Of a stretch of 64,000 nucleotides of DNA, positions 51,609-61,190 are shown piece by piece. This DNA is from SMYC01 sp963578475 (lineage in GTDB: Bacteria > Acidobacteriota > Vicinamibacteria > Marinacidobacterales > SMYC01): the NCBI GenBank assembly GCA_963578475.1, contig CAUZCL010000008.1:62001-126000 (forward strand). The letters are read 5' to 3'. Position 1 is the stretch's first letter, and every line of letters starts with the position of its first letter. A program made the position numbers and the translations under genes. The notes beneath the pieces were generated by a model that ran no database searches, was not told the DNA's origin, and worked only from the letters and a program-made list of their open reading frames with translations.

Positions 51609-53021
51609 ATGAGACACGCGGTTCTTCTCGCTATTTTGTCGATTTCCGCGCCACGCGACGTAGCCCTTGCTCAGTCTGCGTCCGAGCTCTCGCCCAACGT
51701 GTTGGAGCTCGTACGGGTTCGAGCTACGGTCTTCGTTCTGGCGAACGTCCGCGTGGTGGACGGCACCGGCGCCCCTCCGCAGACAGATCAGGCGATCGTC
51801 GTGGAACGAGGACGAATCACCGCCATCGGTGCGACCGACCAGGTTACCGTCCCGAGCGGCGCCGACGTGCTTGATCGTGCAGGGCACACCGTGATACCCG
51901 GTCTCGTCGGCATGCATGATCACACGGACTACGCCGGAGCCCGGGCGCGACTGACATTGAGCTTCAGCGCGCCCCGGATGTATCTGGCGTCCGGGGTCAC
52001 GACGATACGTACCGCTGGAAGTCTGTCCCCGTACACCGAGATCAACTTGAAGAAGGCCATCGATGTGGGCGAGATGGTGGGCCCGCGAATGCACATCGCG
52101 GGTCCGCGGCTGAGTGAGGGGCTCCAAAACTATGCACCCTCGTCTCCCGAGGACGCGCGCCGGATGGTGCGCTACTGGGCCCAAGAGGGTGCTACGTGGA
52201 TCAAGGCCCACGCTCGAATCAGCCGCGAGCACCTGAAAGCGGCGATCGACGAGGCCCATCGCCAGGGCATCAAGTTCACGGGCCATCTCTGCTCGGTGAC
52301 CTATGGAGAGGCCGTCGATTTAGGCATCGATGGCTTGGAGCACGGGTTGTTCGTGGCGTCGGATTTCGCTCCCGCAAAACAGCCGGACATCTGCCCGCCC
52401 TCGCAGCGGGCCAGCATCGCGAGCGTTGATATCGAGAGCGAAGAAGTGAAATCCTTGATCCAGCGCATGGTGGACAACAACGTGGCCCTGACGTCGACGT
52501 TGTCTGTCATCGAACAGCTCGTACCTGGGCGGCCGGTAGAGGATCGTGTCCTCGAGATCATGGCGCCCGAGGTGCGCCAGGCTTTTCTGGAGCGCCATCG
52601 CGTGCTTCAAGAGTCGGCGGCTGAATCTTTGATGCCGAAGGTCTGGGCGCGCGGGCTTGCTTTCGAAAAAGCGTTCGCCGACGCGGGAGGCCTCTTGGCT
52701 GCAGGCGTCGATCCGACGGGAAACGGAGGCGCCATTCCTGGTTTCGGGGATCAGCGCAACTTCGAGCTTCTGATCGAGGCGGGCTTCGACCCGGTGCAGG
52801 CGATCGAGATCATGACCGCCAACGGCGCGAGGATCCTCGGGGAATACGATCGCCTGGGCTCCGTCTCCGTGGGAAAGCGTGCCGACATGGTGGTTCTTCG
52901 GGGCGACCCGGTCGCGCGTCCCGCCGACATCCGCAACGTTACCATCGTTTTCAAGGACGGGGTGGGTTACGACGCGCCGAAGATTCTGGATTCGGTGAAG
53001 GGAATCGTTGGCGTTCGCTGA
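51609..53021 (+). CDS. exported amidohydrolase family protein
   Basis: A 470-residue metal-dependent hydrolase with signal peptide (HAVLLAILSISAPRDVALAQ). Sandwich start NVRVVDGTGAPPQTDQAIVV, then the metal pair in VGMHDHTDY near residue 101, YLASGVTTIRTAGS, the candidate carbamate Lys in TWIKAHARIS near 199, His in FTGHLCSV near 224, His in GLEHGLF near 244 and Asp in LAAGVDPTGNGG near 367. The end VGKRADMVVLRGDPVARPAD is typical. Divergent from the molybdenum hydroxylase. Substrate unknown. It is the second intact exported amidohydrolase of the window, after 7501-8856. Confidence 0.87.
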   Translation: MRHAVLLAILSISAPRDVALAQSASELSPNVLELVRVRATVFVLANVRVVDGTGAPPQTDQAIVVERGRITAIGATDQVTVPSGADVLDRAGHTVIPGLVGMHDHTDYAGARARLTLSFSAPRMYLASGVTTIRTAGSLSPYTEINLKKAIDVGEMVGPRMHIAGPRLSEGLQNYAPSSPEDARRMVRYWAQEGATWIKAHARISREHLKAAIDEAHRQGIKFTGHLCSVTYGEAVDLGIDGLEHGLFVASDFAPAKQPDICPPSQRASIASVDIESEEVKSLIQRMVDNNVALTSTLSVIEQLVPGRPVEDRVLEIMAPEVRQAFLERHRVLQESAAESLMPKVWARGLAFEKAFADAGGLLAAGVDPTGNGGAIPGFGDQRNFELLIEAGFDPVQAIEIMTANGARILGEYDRLGSVSVGKRADMVVLRGDPVARPADIRNVTIVFKDGVGYDAPKILDSVKGIVGVR

Positions 53022-53116
53022 GGAGCATGCGGTTCCGCTATATGAGACGAAGCAATGATAATGGTACGCAAGGTACGGCTTTCCCGTCACCGCGATCACA
53101 TCGCGAGAGCGAACCA

Positions 53117-53473
53117 ATGGTCGTCGAGAGAAATGGTGTCCGCCGTCTGACCAAAACGCCTACCAGTCCACGGCGCAACGCATCGAAGCTTCTCGTATTG
53201 ATAGTCCTCGTGAACGCGGCGCTGGCTCAGGGGCAGGATTTCAAGGTCACGTTGCTTGGCACCGCCTCGCCCGCACCTCGGCCTGACCGTTTCGGACCAA
53301 GCACGCTGGTGGAGGTAGGACCCGAGAAGTTTTTGTTCGATGTGGGGCGCGGCGTGCCGATACGCCTCTGGCAACTTCGAGTCCCGATGGGCGAGATTAC
53401 CGTTCTCCGACGAAGGGCCGGCATGGCGACCCCGAACCAGAACGCGTCGTCCACGATGTCGGCAGCGGGATAG
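53117..53473 (+). pseudogene. N-terminal fragment of an exported MBL-fold metallohydrolase
   Basis: From ATG 53117: a basic N-region and a signal-like helix (LLVLIVLVNAALAQG), then DFKVTLLGTASPAPRPDRFG and STLVEVGPEKFLFDVGRGVP followed by IRLWQLRVPMGEITVL. This is the opening of MBL-fold proteins of the ribonuclease-Z-like group, usually about 330 residues, just before the HxHxDH metal motif. There homology stops and a stop follows at 53473. All metal ligands are missing, so it is a fragment. Confidence 0.7.
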
Positions 53474-53536
53474 CGTGGATTCCAAACGAAACGGTTCAGT
53501 CCTCTTTTCGTCGATACGCTTTCAAGGTGAGCGAGC

Positions 53537-55321
53537 TCAGCAAGAAACGCAGCGGTTGTTGTTCACCGCGCCGAGGCTCACGAGCAGATCGCGCGCCTCC
53601 GGGAACGGCTGCACGCGCTGAACGGGTCCATTGGCCATATCGGCGGTGGAGCGCCCCTCGCGGTTGACGGCGGTGACGTCGGCGCCTTTCGAGACGAGAT
53701 ACTCGACCAGCTCGACGTGACCCATCGAGGCGGCGTTGTGGAGCGGCGTGCTGCCTTCCTGGTCGCGCGCGTTCACGTCCGCCCCGCACTCTTCCACGAG
53801 ATAGCGGACCGCGGGCATGAAACCGGCCGGGTGGTTGCGATGGTCGTTCGCGGCGAAGCCTTCGCCATAGCCCGCGCCCGTCGCGCCGTGTAGCGGTGAC
53901 ATCGCGGGCCCGCCGACAGGAACGGGCTCGAGCCCGGACACGTCCTTGATCTCCCGCGCGCGCTGGTTCGCGACTAGCGGACGAACTCCGGCATTCTTCG
54001 TCGGGATAGTCGTGTCGGCGCCGTAGGCGCGTAGGAGCTTCATTGCAGCGACGTCGCTTCCGTAGGCGGCGCGCCAAAAAGGTGTGGCGCCGATCTCGTT
54101 GATCGACGAGCGGTCGAAGTTATAGCCCATGAACCACACTTTTTTCTTCACGCGAACGTTCGGGTCCGCGCCCGCTAAAAGGAGCGCCTCCATCAGCTCG
54201 AGATGGGTGAGTTTTTGTTGTTTGTGCGCGGTCGGTTGCGGGTAGGCCGCCCGCGGCGCCCAAGCTAGATTGATCGTCGCGTAGAGCGGCGTGACGTCCG
54301 CCGGCTCGCTCGCGAGATTCGGGTCAGCGCCCTCGTCGACGAGAAGCTTGGCGAGCTCGAAGTGGCCGTTCATCGTCGCGATGAGGAGCGGGCTCGTCTC
54401 GCTGCCTTCGGCGACCCGATCGATGTCCGCGCCCGCCTCGAGAAGCGCTCGGACGGAGTCCGGGTGGCCCTGCCGCGCCGCGAAAAGAAGCGCGCTCATC
54501 CCGCCTTGCTTGCCAACGCGGTCACCGAACGGCTCCCGCCCGCGCCGAGGCGGTGCTTTCTCCTCGCCGCTACCAGGGATCATCCAGCCAAAGAGCTTCG
54601 CGAAGAAGCTCTTTTTGGGCTTTTTGTCCTCTACTTGCGCTACGTCGTCACCCGCGGCTTCGGCGCGCGCCTTGTGCAAGTCTTGGAGTCGTTTTTTGAA
54701 ACCGTCTTGGATCGCTTTGTTGAGCGTCGGCACGTCGATGACGTCGGTCACGAGGCTCACGTCGGCGCCGCGCTCGATGAGAAGCTCGATCACCGGGTGT
54801 CGACCATTGGCCGCGGCGAACATGAGAGCTGTTTGGCCGCCGTTCAACTCGCGTGCGTTGACGTCGGGCTCACGATCGAGAAGGAGCCGGACGGACGCGA
54901 TGCTTCCCGAGGCGGAGGCGAACATGAGCGCGGTTGCGCCTGTCGTCGTAGCGTCGCTCGCGTCGGCCCCCGCACCGAGAAGCGTTTCGACTATCGACGC
55001 GTTACCGTGCTTGCTCGCGAAGAGGAGCGGCGTATGAGCTCCGAGACGAGTGGTCGCGCGCGCGTTCGCACCTGCATAGAGGAGCATCTCCGCCATTTCG
55101 ACGTCGTTCGCGCGCGCGGCCCAGTGGAGCGCCGTCGTACCCCCGCCTTGAGCCGCGTTGACGTCGATGCCTTGCTGCAACAAAGCGCGTACCGTTTCAC
55201 GGTTGCCTTGCTCCGCCGCGTCCGCGATGGGAAAGGGGCTCGTCTCGACGTCGACCGGCCCTGCTGCCGCCAAAGCAAAAACGCCAAGCGCGAGAATCAT
55301 CCGATATCCCATCTCTCTCAT
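53537..55321 (-). CDS. exported ankyrin-repeat protein
   Basis: A 594-residue exported protein with signal peptide (MILALGVFALAAAG). Ankyrin repeats fill nearly all of it, in two blocks. Examples: GGGTTALHWAARANDVEMAE, TTTGATALMFASASGSIASV, GGMSALLFAARQGHPDSVRA, LLIATMNGHFELAKLLVDEG and EGSTPLHNAASMGHVELVEY. Between blocks (about residues 205-265) lies a Lys/Pro-rich, low-complexity insert (KKPKKSFFAKLFGW). It ends in CVSC. The start is 3 bp after the DUF1552 stop, so it is the third gene of that operon. Likely a periplasmic scaffold working with the DUF1552/DUF1592 pair. Confidence 0.87.
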   Translation of the reverse strand: MREMGYRMILALGVFALAAAGPVDVETSPFPIADAAEQGNRETVRALLQQGIDVNAAQGGGTTALHWAARANDVEMAEMLLYAGANARATTRLGAHTPLLFASKHGNASIVETLLGAGADASDATTTGATALMFASASGSIASVRLLLDREPDVNARELNGGQTALMFAAANGRHPVIELLIERGADVSLVTDVIDVPTLNKAIQDGFKKRLQDLHKARAEAAGDDVAQVEDKKPKKSFFAKLFGWMIPGSGEEKAPPRRGREPFGDRVGKQGGMSALLFAARQGHPDSVRALLEAGADIDRVAEGSETSPLLIATMNGHFELAKLLVDEGADPNLASEPADVTPLYATINLAWAPRAAYPQPTAHKQQKLTHLELMEALLLAGADPNVRVKKKVWFMGYNFDRSSINEIGATPFWRAAYGSDVAAMKLLRAYGADTTIPTKNAGVRPLVANQRAREIKDVSGLEPVPVGGPAMSPLHGATGAGYGEGFAANDHRNHPAGFMPAVRYLVEECGADVNARDQEGSTPLHNAASMGHVELVEYLVSKGADVTAVNREGRSTADMANGPVQRVQPFPEARDLLVSLGAVNNNRCVSC

Positions 55322-55324
55322 GGC

Positions 55325-56731
55325 CTACCCCGTGACCTCCGTTTGGCTCACTGGAACGCTCGTCAAGTCGAGCGGCTCGGTGCTGTCTCCGAACGACTCA
55401 CGATCGTCGAAACCGAGCTTGTGCAGAATGCTCAGCATGGCGTTCGCCATCGGCGTCTCGTCGGCCGCTTTGATGTGAAGGTTCCCCGGGATCTGGCCAT
55501 TCGCGTGGCCCGCGAGAAAGAAGGGGACGCGTTTGTGGTTGTGAATGTTCGGGTCTCCCATCGGAGAGCCGTAGAGGATCAGGCTCTTTTCGAGAAGGTT
55601 GCTCCCGTTCTCCTCGGCGTCTTGAAGCTTCTTCAGCAGATAGGGCACGAGGCTCACGTGGTAGCGGTTGATCTTTGAGAGCTTGATGACGTTGGGCTCC
55701 TGGTTCCTGTGATGAGAGGCATTGTGGAAGCCTTCGTAAACGCCGCTCTCGGGAAACGACCGTCCTGAGACGTCGCGGCTCATTTTCAACGAGACCACGC
55801 GCGTCATGTCGGCCATGAAAGCGAGCGTCATCAAATCGAGCATGATCTCGACGTGCTCGCCGTAGGAGTCGGGCACGCCGATGGGCGCATCCGGAAGCTC
55901 GCGGAGCTCACCGCTCTGGTTGCGCTCTTCGACTTTCTCGATGCGCCGCTCGATCTCCCGGATGTTCTCGAGATAGGCATCGAGCCGGTTCCGATCGCTC
56001 GGTCCGAGCGTTCTTTTGAGCCGCGCGACTTCGCTCGGGATCCAGTCGAGGATGCTGCGATGGGCCTGGCGCCGTTCGGCACGCTTTTCCGGACTTCCGC
56101 CGGAGCCGAAGAGCTGGTCGAAGGCAAGGCGCGGATCGCGGATCATGGGGAGCGGCTCTGTCGCCGACGCCCAGCTGATCGTGTCCATGTAGACGCAGGC
56201 ATAGCCGTAGAGGCAGCCGCCCGACTGGTCCACGTTCTCGATACAAAGCTGCATCGAGGGGATGGGATTATCTTGGCCGAACCGCTGGGCGTAGAGCTGA
56301 TCGAGCGACGTTCCCGCGGTAATGTCCGAGCCTTCGGTTTGCTTCGGATGTGACTGCGTGAGGTAGACGGAGCTCGAGCGGAAATGGTCACCGCCCGTTT
56401 CCGGCGGTGTGAACGCTTCGGCGTTGCGGCAGTCGGTGTTGCTCACGATCGTGACGTAGTCGCGAAAGGGCTCGAGCGGGCTCAAGCTGCTCGGGGTCAG
56501 GTCGAAATCGTGGCCCACGGCCGCGGGTGCCCAAAGGTTTTTCTCAGCGCCGATCTTGTTGCTGCCGGCGGCGCCATGCACCATCTCCATGCACACCAAA
56601 CGCGTCGGGTCCGTGGTCGCCCCCCAGGCTTTGCGGGCGGGGATCATCGCCTCTAACATCGGAAGCGCCATCGTCGCGCCCATACCGCGCAGCACGCTAC
56701 GGCGGGATATGTATTTGTTCGTTACGTACAC
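55325..56731 (-). CDS. DUF1552 domain-containing exported protein
   Basis: A 468-residue protein. GTG 56731 follows GAGGAG and begins the Tat leader ISRRSVLRGMGATMALPMLE. DUF1552 features: LVCMEMVHGAAGSNKIG, GGDHFRSSSVYLTQSHPKQT, SPSGxxD-like loops, IPSEVARLKRTLGPSDRNRL, IREIERRIEKVEERN, FHNASHHRNQEPNVIKLSKI and ILYGSPMGDPNIHNHKRVPF. Biochemical function is not known; the family occurs almost always beside DUF1592-type proteins, as here (10-bp gap upstream). Common in Planctomycetota and Acidobacteriota. Confidence 0.9.
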   Translation of the reverse strand: MYVTNKYISRRSVLRGMGATMALPMLEAMIPARKAWGATTDPTRLVCMEMVHGAAGSNKIGAEKNLWAPAAVGHDFDLTPSSLSPLEPFRDYVTIVSNTDCRNAEAFTPPETGGDHFRSSSVYLTQSHPKQTEGSDITAGTSLDQLYAQRFGQDNPIPSMQLCIENVDQSGGCLYGYACVYMDTISWASATEPLPMIRDPRLAFDQLFGSGGSPEKRAERRQAHRSILDWIPSEVARLKRTLGPSDRNRLDAYLENIREIERRIEKVEERNQSGELRELPDAPIGVPDSYGEHVEIMLDLMTLAFMADMTRVVSLKMSRDVSGRSFPESGVYEGFHNASHHRNQEPNVIKLSKINRYHVSLVPYLLKKLQDAEENGSNLLEKSLILYGSPMGDPNIHNHKRVPFFLAGHANGQIPGNLHIKAADETPMANAMLSILHKLGFDDRESFGDSTEPLDLTSVPVSQTEVTG

Positions 56732-56741
56732 TTGACTCTCC

Positions 56742-59165
56742 TCACGGATTTTGAACGACAGCCACAGTTTCGGCATCCTCAGTCTCGACGGTGCTCATCC
56801 GAAACGGCACACTGTTCACGATGCCGAGGATGAAGGAGGACATCCGGTTGTCGTTCTTGGCGGCGTCGGCCGTGATCTTACGGATTGCCGGCATGTCGAA
56901 ATACTCGACCCTTCGTCCGAGCGCGTAGGTCATGAGGCTTTCGGTGAAGGTCAGGATGACAGAGTCTTGATAATTGAGCATCGCGTCGCGAAGGCCGAGC
57001 GGGCCGTCGAGCGGGGTTCCGTCATAGAGCTCGCCCGTGGCGTCGATCGGAACGCCGTCATCCTTCGTGCGCCACGCGCCGGTCACGTCGAAATTCTCGA
57101 GTGCGAGGCCGATGGGGTCGATCACCGCGTGGCACGAGTTGCAGGCCGGGTTCGCGCGATGTGACTCCATGCGCTCGCGCACCGAAAGACGTCTGTCGCC
57201 CGCGATGGCCTCCGTCTCCTCTAGCGCAGGCACGTTGGGCGGCGGCGGGGGAGGCGGGCTTCCGAGCAGAACTTCCATGACCCACTTCCCGCGCTGGACC
57301 GGCGAGGTGCGATTGGCGATGGCCGTGAGCGCGAGGATGCTGCCATGGCCGAAAAGCCCTCGTCGGTTTCGGTTGATGCCGTCGAGCGGGACCCGGCGGA
57401 ACCTGTCGCCGGTGACGTTAGGGATACGGTAATGCCGCGCGAGCCTTTCGTTGACGAAAGTGTAGTCGGCGGTCAGTAGCTCGACGACGCTCCGGTCCTC
57501 GCGCACGAGATTTTCGAAGAACAGCTCGGTCTCGCGCTTCATCGCGTCCGCGAGGGTCGCGTCATAGAGCGGATAGGTCAAAGCGTCCGGGTGCAGCTTG
57601 TGGAGGTCCTGGAGCCGCAGCCACAGGGACGCAAAGCGCGTGGCGAGCGTCACCGATCGTTCATCGTCCACCATGCGACGGACTTGTTGGTCAAAGATTT
57701 CGGCGTCCGATAGCTTTCCGTCCGCGGCGAGCGCCAAGAGCTCTTCGTCGGGAGGGCCCGCCCACAAGAAAAACGACAAACGCGACGCGAGATCGACGTC
57801 TGCAATGAGGTAGCTTTCGCCGGGCTCGGCGTGCGACGGCGACGGCTCCAGACGAAAGATGAAGCTCGGGCTTGCGAGGATCGCTTGAAGAGCCATCCTG
57901 ATGCCGCTCTCGAAGTCGCCTCCCTCGCGCCCGATCGAATAGAACGACATGAAGGCTTCGAGATCCGCATCGATGAGAGGGCGGCGATAAGCGCGCTTCG
58001 CGAGGTGAGTCACGATCTCTTCGGCGCAGGGAAGCTCTTCTTCGGAGGTCGTCGGGCGGCAGATGAAAATACGACGCCGGGCGGGAGTGTCAGACACGCC
58101 GGTGACGTTATACGGCCCACTGATGTTGAAATCGCGAAGGTGCGGCACGGTCGTGACGCCGTAATCCACGCCAATTTGGCTGTCGGCGAGGGTGTGCTCG
58201 ATCGGGATGAGCAAGTCTTGGACGGGAGCTTCTGAATGAACGAGAAAGGCGGCTGTTACTCTCTGCGGGCCCGCCTTGACGTAAATGGGCTCACTCTGAA
58301 TCGTCAAACCGTTCAGCTCGGTCTCGGAGAGCAAGGGGTCGACGTCCAAGAGCGCGACCCGCACGCCGTTTACTGAAACCTCGATTTGCTCATTCTGGGC
58401 CGGACGGCCGAAGAGAAAACCGTCGGGCGAGCCGTGAAGCAGCGCTTTGAAGATGTAGTCGCCATCGGCGGGGAAGATGTTGACGACAGCGATGCCACCG
58501 CGCGTTCCGAACGGTGCGCCTTCGGCGCGACGCGTCTGCGATGCCGTTCGCGGGACTTTGAACGTGACTTCGCTCGGGTCGGCCGTGGGATCGCCCACGG
58601 CGAGACGGCTGACTCGGTCGGCTGCGCGCATGTAGCTGTCCATGAGCGTTGGCGACATGCCTTGAACGTCGGCGATGTTGTCGAAGCTGTGGCTTACCGT
58701 GTCCGGCGGCAAGAGCGCGGCGACATCGACGTCGAGCGCGAGCAGGTAGGAAACGGAGCTCCTATATTCGGCGCGGTTGAGACGCTGGAAGTCTCGCCGT
58801 CCTGGGTTAGGGCTCGAGGAATAGGCCGTGTCGATCCTCGCCTCGAGTGCTCTTATGAAGGCTGCGACCTCCGCTCGGTCAGGCCGAGAGGCATAGGAGG
58901 GCGGCATCATGCCGGTGTGGAGCTTGCGGAGCATTTTTTCCGCAACTTCGGTATCGCGCCCGGGCTCCGACGCGTCGAAGGACTCCAAGGTTAGGCCGCC
59001 CGTCAGCGCTGCATCGCTGTGGCACATCACGCAATAGTCCTCGACCATCGCGCGCTGCTCGGCAAGCGACATCATGCCTTCTGGGAGCGCAAACTCCTCC
59101 TGTGCTGCCACGACTTGCGTGCAAGCAAGTGCGGCTCCCACGATTCCTGCGAAGAAAGTATGCAT
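56742..59165 (-). CDS. DUF1592/DUF1588 (planctomycete-type) cytochrome c-like exported protein
   Basis: An 807-residue exported multidomain protein with two heme-binding motifs. Signal peptide FFAGIVGAALACTQVVAAQ. The first CxxCH is C45-V-M-C48-H49 in VEDYCVMCHSDAAL; a second, CNSCH, lies near residue 673. Between them are DUF1587 (FQRLNRAEYRSSVSYLLALD), a beta domain, DUF1595/1592 (AKRAYRRPLIDADLEAFMSF, SRLSFFLWAGPPDEELLALA, YTFVNERLARHYRIP) and DUF1588 (RRGLFGHGSILALTAIANRT, NPACNSCHAVIDPIGLALEN), ending with DUF1585-like sequence. First gene of the operon with DUF1552 and ankyrin genes. Probably an electron-transfer or oxidative enzyme; the substrate is unknown. Confidence 0.9.
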   Translation of the reverse strand: MHTFFAGIVGAALACTQVVAAQEEFALPEGMMSLAEQRAMVEDYCVMCHSDAALTGGLTLESFDASEPGRDTEVAEKMLRKLHTGMMPPSYASRPDRAEVAAFIRALEARIDTAYSSSPNPGRRDFQRLNRAEYRSSVSYLLALDVDVAALLPPDTVSHSFDNIADVQGMSPTLMDSYMRAADRVSRLAVGDPTADPSEVTFKVPRTASQTRRAEGAPFGTRGGIAVVNIFPADGDYIFKALLHGSPDGFLFGRPAQNEQIEVSVNGVRVALLDVDPLLSETELNGLTIQSEPIYVKAGPQRVTAAFLVHSEAPVQDLLIPIEHTLADSQIGVDYGVTTVPHLRDFNISGPYNVTGVSDTPARRRIFICRPTTSEEELPCAEEIVTHLAKRAYRRPLIDADLEAFMSFYSIGREGGDFESGIRMALQAILASPSFIFRLEPSPSHAEPGESYLIADVDLASRLSFFLWAGPPDEELLALAADGKLSDAEIFDQQVRRMVDDERSVTLATRFASLWLRLQDLHKLHPDALTYPLYDATLADAMKRETELFFENLVREDRSVVELLTADYTFVNERLARHYRIPNVTGDRFRRVPLDGINRNRRGLFGHGSILALTAIANRTSPVQRGKWVMEVLLGSPPPPPPPNVPALEETEAIAGDRRLSVRERMESHRANPACNSCHAVIDPIGLALENFDVTGAWRTKDDGVPIDATGELYDGTPLDGPLGLRDAMLNYQDSVILTFTESLMTYALGRRVEYFDMPAIRKITADAAKNDNRMSSFILGIVNSVPFRMSTVETEDAETVAVVQNP

Positions 59166-59380
59166 AGATCGAAACCCACTAGCTCGAGCTCCTCGGCGCG
59201 CCGCGCGACCGCTGGCCCGAAACTATTTTGTTCGGTTGATTATGTCCGATTCGGACCCTAGACTTCAACAGGAACGGGGACTGAGAATAATGCGTGCGCA
59301 GGAGTTGATGCGCTCGAAGGAGGGCGGGTTTGCATAGAGCCATAACGCGCGCCCTCCCTCCCAAAGCTTGTCTCCGTCAG

Positions 59381-60034
59381 CTAGTCGGGGCAGACAACCC
59401 CAAATCCCTCCCCACAGCAGCCTGGCGCGACGTCGGCAAAACCCTCATCTGCGGGCCGCCCGAAAGTGGCCCTCGGTGGATCGCAGCCCGGTGTCGGTGT
59501 TGGGTCTGGCATCGGATCCTTCTCTTTCTCGACGGGCGGCTTCAGTTCGATGTGTCGAACCGTGGCACAGTTTCCCGTGAGATCGGGCATCGAGAGATGG
59601 ATGCGCACCGTCTTCGAGGTGTCGTCCTCTATACCGTTGAAAAAGTGCTCGACGGTACCTTCGATGTTGAAGAGACCTTCTTGTGGGCTCGGCAAGATGA
59701 GTCCTGTGAGGTCGATATCCTCGGAAGTCTGCGGGGCGTTGTCGAAATCCCAGAACACTTTGAGCGTATGGTTACCATCGGGAACTCCCCGATAGCTAAA
59801 GAACAGCTTTGCCGTGGTGTCGACGACCGAGCCTGGGTCGCTGAAACGCGCATGAACTTCTTGAACACTGTCGCAATTGAATTCCTCGTCGACGAGCGAG
59901 CGAGCGCCGAAAGCACTTCCCGCATGGAAACTCGTGGCCAGCTCTGACGGAGCCATCGGCCCCTCCGCGCTGCAACCCGCAATCGCGACGAGTGTCCAAA
60001 CCGCCGCAACCCAACTCCAATTTTGAATACGCAA
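59381..60034 (-). CDS. hypothetical lipoprotein with Cys-rich tail
   Basis: A 217-residue lipoprotein: signal VWTLVAIAGCSAEGP with lipobox Cys 21. The mature part is a beta-rich domain (AKLFFSYRGVPDGNHTLKVF, KTVRIHLSMPDLTG). A charged, Pro-rich linker (KEKDPMPDPTPTPG) leads to a tail with several Cys (GCDPPR, APGCCGEGFGVVC). I recognise no family. A structured element lies 131 bp upstream on the same transcript side. No operon partner. Confidence 0.6.
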   Translation of the reverse strand: MRIQNWSWVAAVWTLVAIAGCSAEGPMAPSELATSFHAGSAFGARSLVDEEFNCDSVQEVHARFSDPGSVVDTTAKLFFSYRGVPDGNHTLKVFWDFDNAPQTSEDIDLTGLILPSPQEGLFNIEGTVEHFFNGIEDDTSKTVRIHLSMPDLTGNCATVRHIELKPPVEKEKDPMPDPTPTPGCDPPRATFGRPADEGFADVAPGCCGEGFGVVCPD

Positions 60035-60164
60035 TACTCTTCCTCACTTTCGCATCCATTTGGGCTGGGGCCGAGCGAGCTTTTGCAATCCAGGTGCCAG
60101 AAAGAACTGATGCGTGATGCCGGAATCGCCCGCCAAACGCGGTGTCCCAGCGTAGGAAGAGAGA

Positions 60165-60217
60165 CACAGGTGATGGGGAACCCCACCAGTCCCTGAGGGA
60201 TCTCGCCTACACCTGTG
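60165..60217. ncRNA. three-stem structured element upstream of the lipoprotein gene
   Basis: CACAGGTG (60165-60172) pairs perfectly with CACCTGTG (60210-60217). Inside are two more stems: TGGG-GAAC-CCCA (60074-type tetraloop hairpin at 60174-60185) and TCCC-TGA-GGGA (60190-60200). Together they form a compact three-way junction. It would be in the 5' leader of the leftward lipoprotein gene. No match to a riboswitch class I know. Pairings were found by eye. Confidence 0.4.
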
Positions 60218-60267
60218 GGTGCAATACCGCACCTTGAAAGACGAGGCATTCGCTCACCCGGAGATCG

Positions 60268-61190
60268 TCATGGCGACCGAGCCTTTCGCCTTTCATCAAT
60301 CTTTCGCCGGATAAAAGCTGGCCCGTAGACACGCTCTGCCTCCAAAAGATTATGCTGCGGACATAGGAGCCTGAGAAGAGACTCCTCGTTGCTGTGAAAG
60401 ATGCCAAACGGGTTCGAGTGGTCGATTTGGAGTCCTGCTCGCGCCGTACATCGCCTCCCATCACGGCCACGAAAGACACATTGGTATGAGTCACGTTCGT
60501 GTACTCGCTCGAGAACCTCGGGGGCAACGTATCGCGACTCAGCTGGCTCGTCTTTTTTCGCGACCTCGTTTGAACGAGATGTCCCCGTTCTGGCCTGCTG
60601 TTTCTTTCTTCGCCGCTCGAGCCTCTTCTTCGGGTCTTTCTTCTCGAGAGCGATATCGAGCGCCGTCTCCAAAATCTCGGCCATGTGTTTCTGAGCGTTC
60701 TCGACGCCGACTACTTCCGCGAAGCGTTCGAATTTGTCCTTGAAATCACGCTCGGCGGAAAAGCGAAAATTGAAAACTTCCTTGCGGGCGGGCTGCAGAA
60801 TGGTCGGGGAGCTCTTCGGCGTCTCTGCGGGTGCGGGTGGAGGTGGAGGTGCTGGTGATGTTGACGGCAACTCCTCGTGTACCGGAGGCGCAGGGCGCTT
60901 CCGGATCGACGGCTTGAAGACCGGCTTCGGCCTGAACGCAACGATGTACTCCTCGGTCTCCCTCCGTTTCTTCCCAACGCAATCCGAGATCAGCTTGTCG
61001 ACATTGTCTTCAGTAAGGTGCGGCGCCAGAAGGGCCGCGACCGTGAGACTGATGCGACTCTTGGCAAGTGCAACGAGAAGCTGCGGGAAGCGCCGCGAAA
61101 CGTTGGCCACATGTATACGTGCTGGCACGGCGCCCTCGCTTAAGTTGAGGCCGGTAATGCAGTATTCGCGTAGGCGTTTGCCTACGGTCC
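60268..61190 (-). pseudogene. HNH endonuclease family protein, N-terminally truncated
   Basis: The frame codes KRLREYCITGLNLSEGAVPA, VANVSRRFPQLLVALAKS and LLAPHLTEDNVDKLISDCVG, the middle of a DUF222-like HNH protein. A Pro-rich region (TSPAPPPPPAPAETP), a helical region (KDKFERFAEVVGVENAQKHM), a Lys/Arg-rich stretch and the HNH domain follow: VHERDSYQCVFRGRDGRRC, LQIDHSNPF and CPQHN, ending at 60268. The usual ~80 N-terminal residues are missing; upstream the frame merges into the end of the M23 gene and no good start exists (GTG near 61128 would lose part of the conserved region). The HNH site itself looks intact. It may be expressed as a shorter protein. Confidence 0.65.

Noticed and set aside
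54362..55678. 438-codon frame opposite the ankyrin gene
   Set aside because: Antisense shadow crossing two real genes; composition is typical of reversed high-GC codons.
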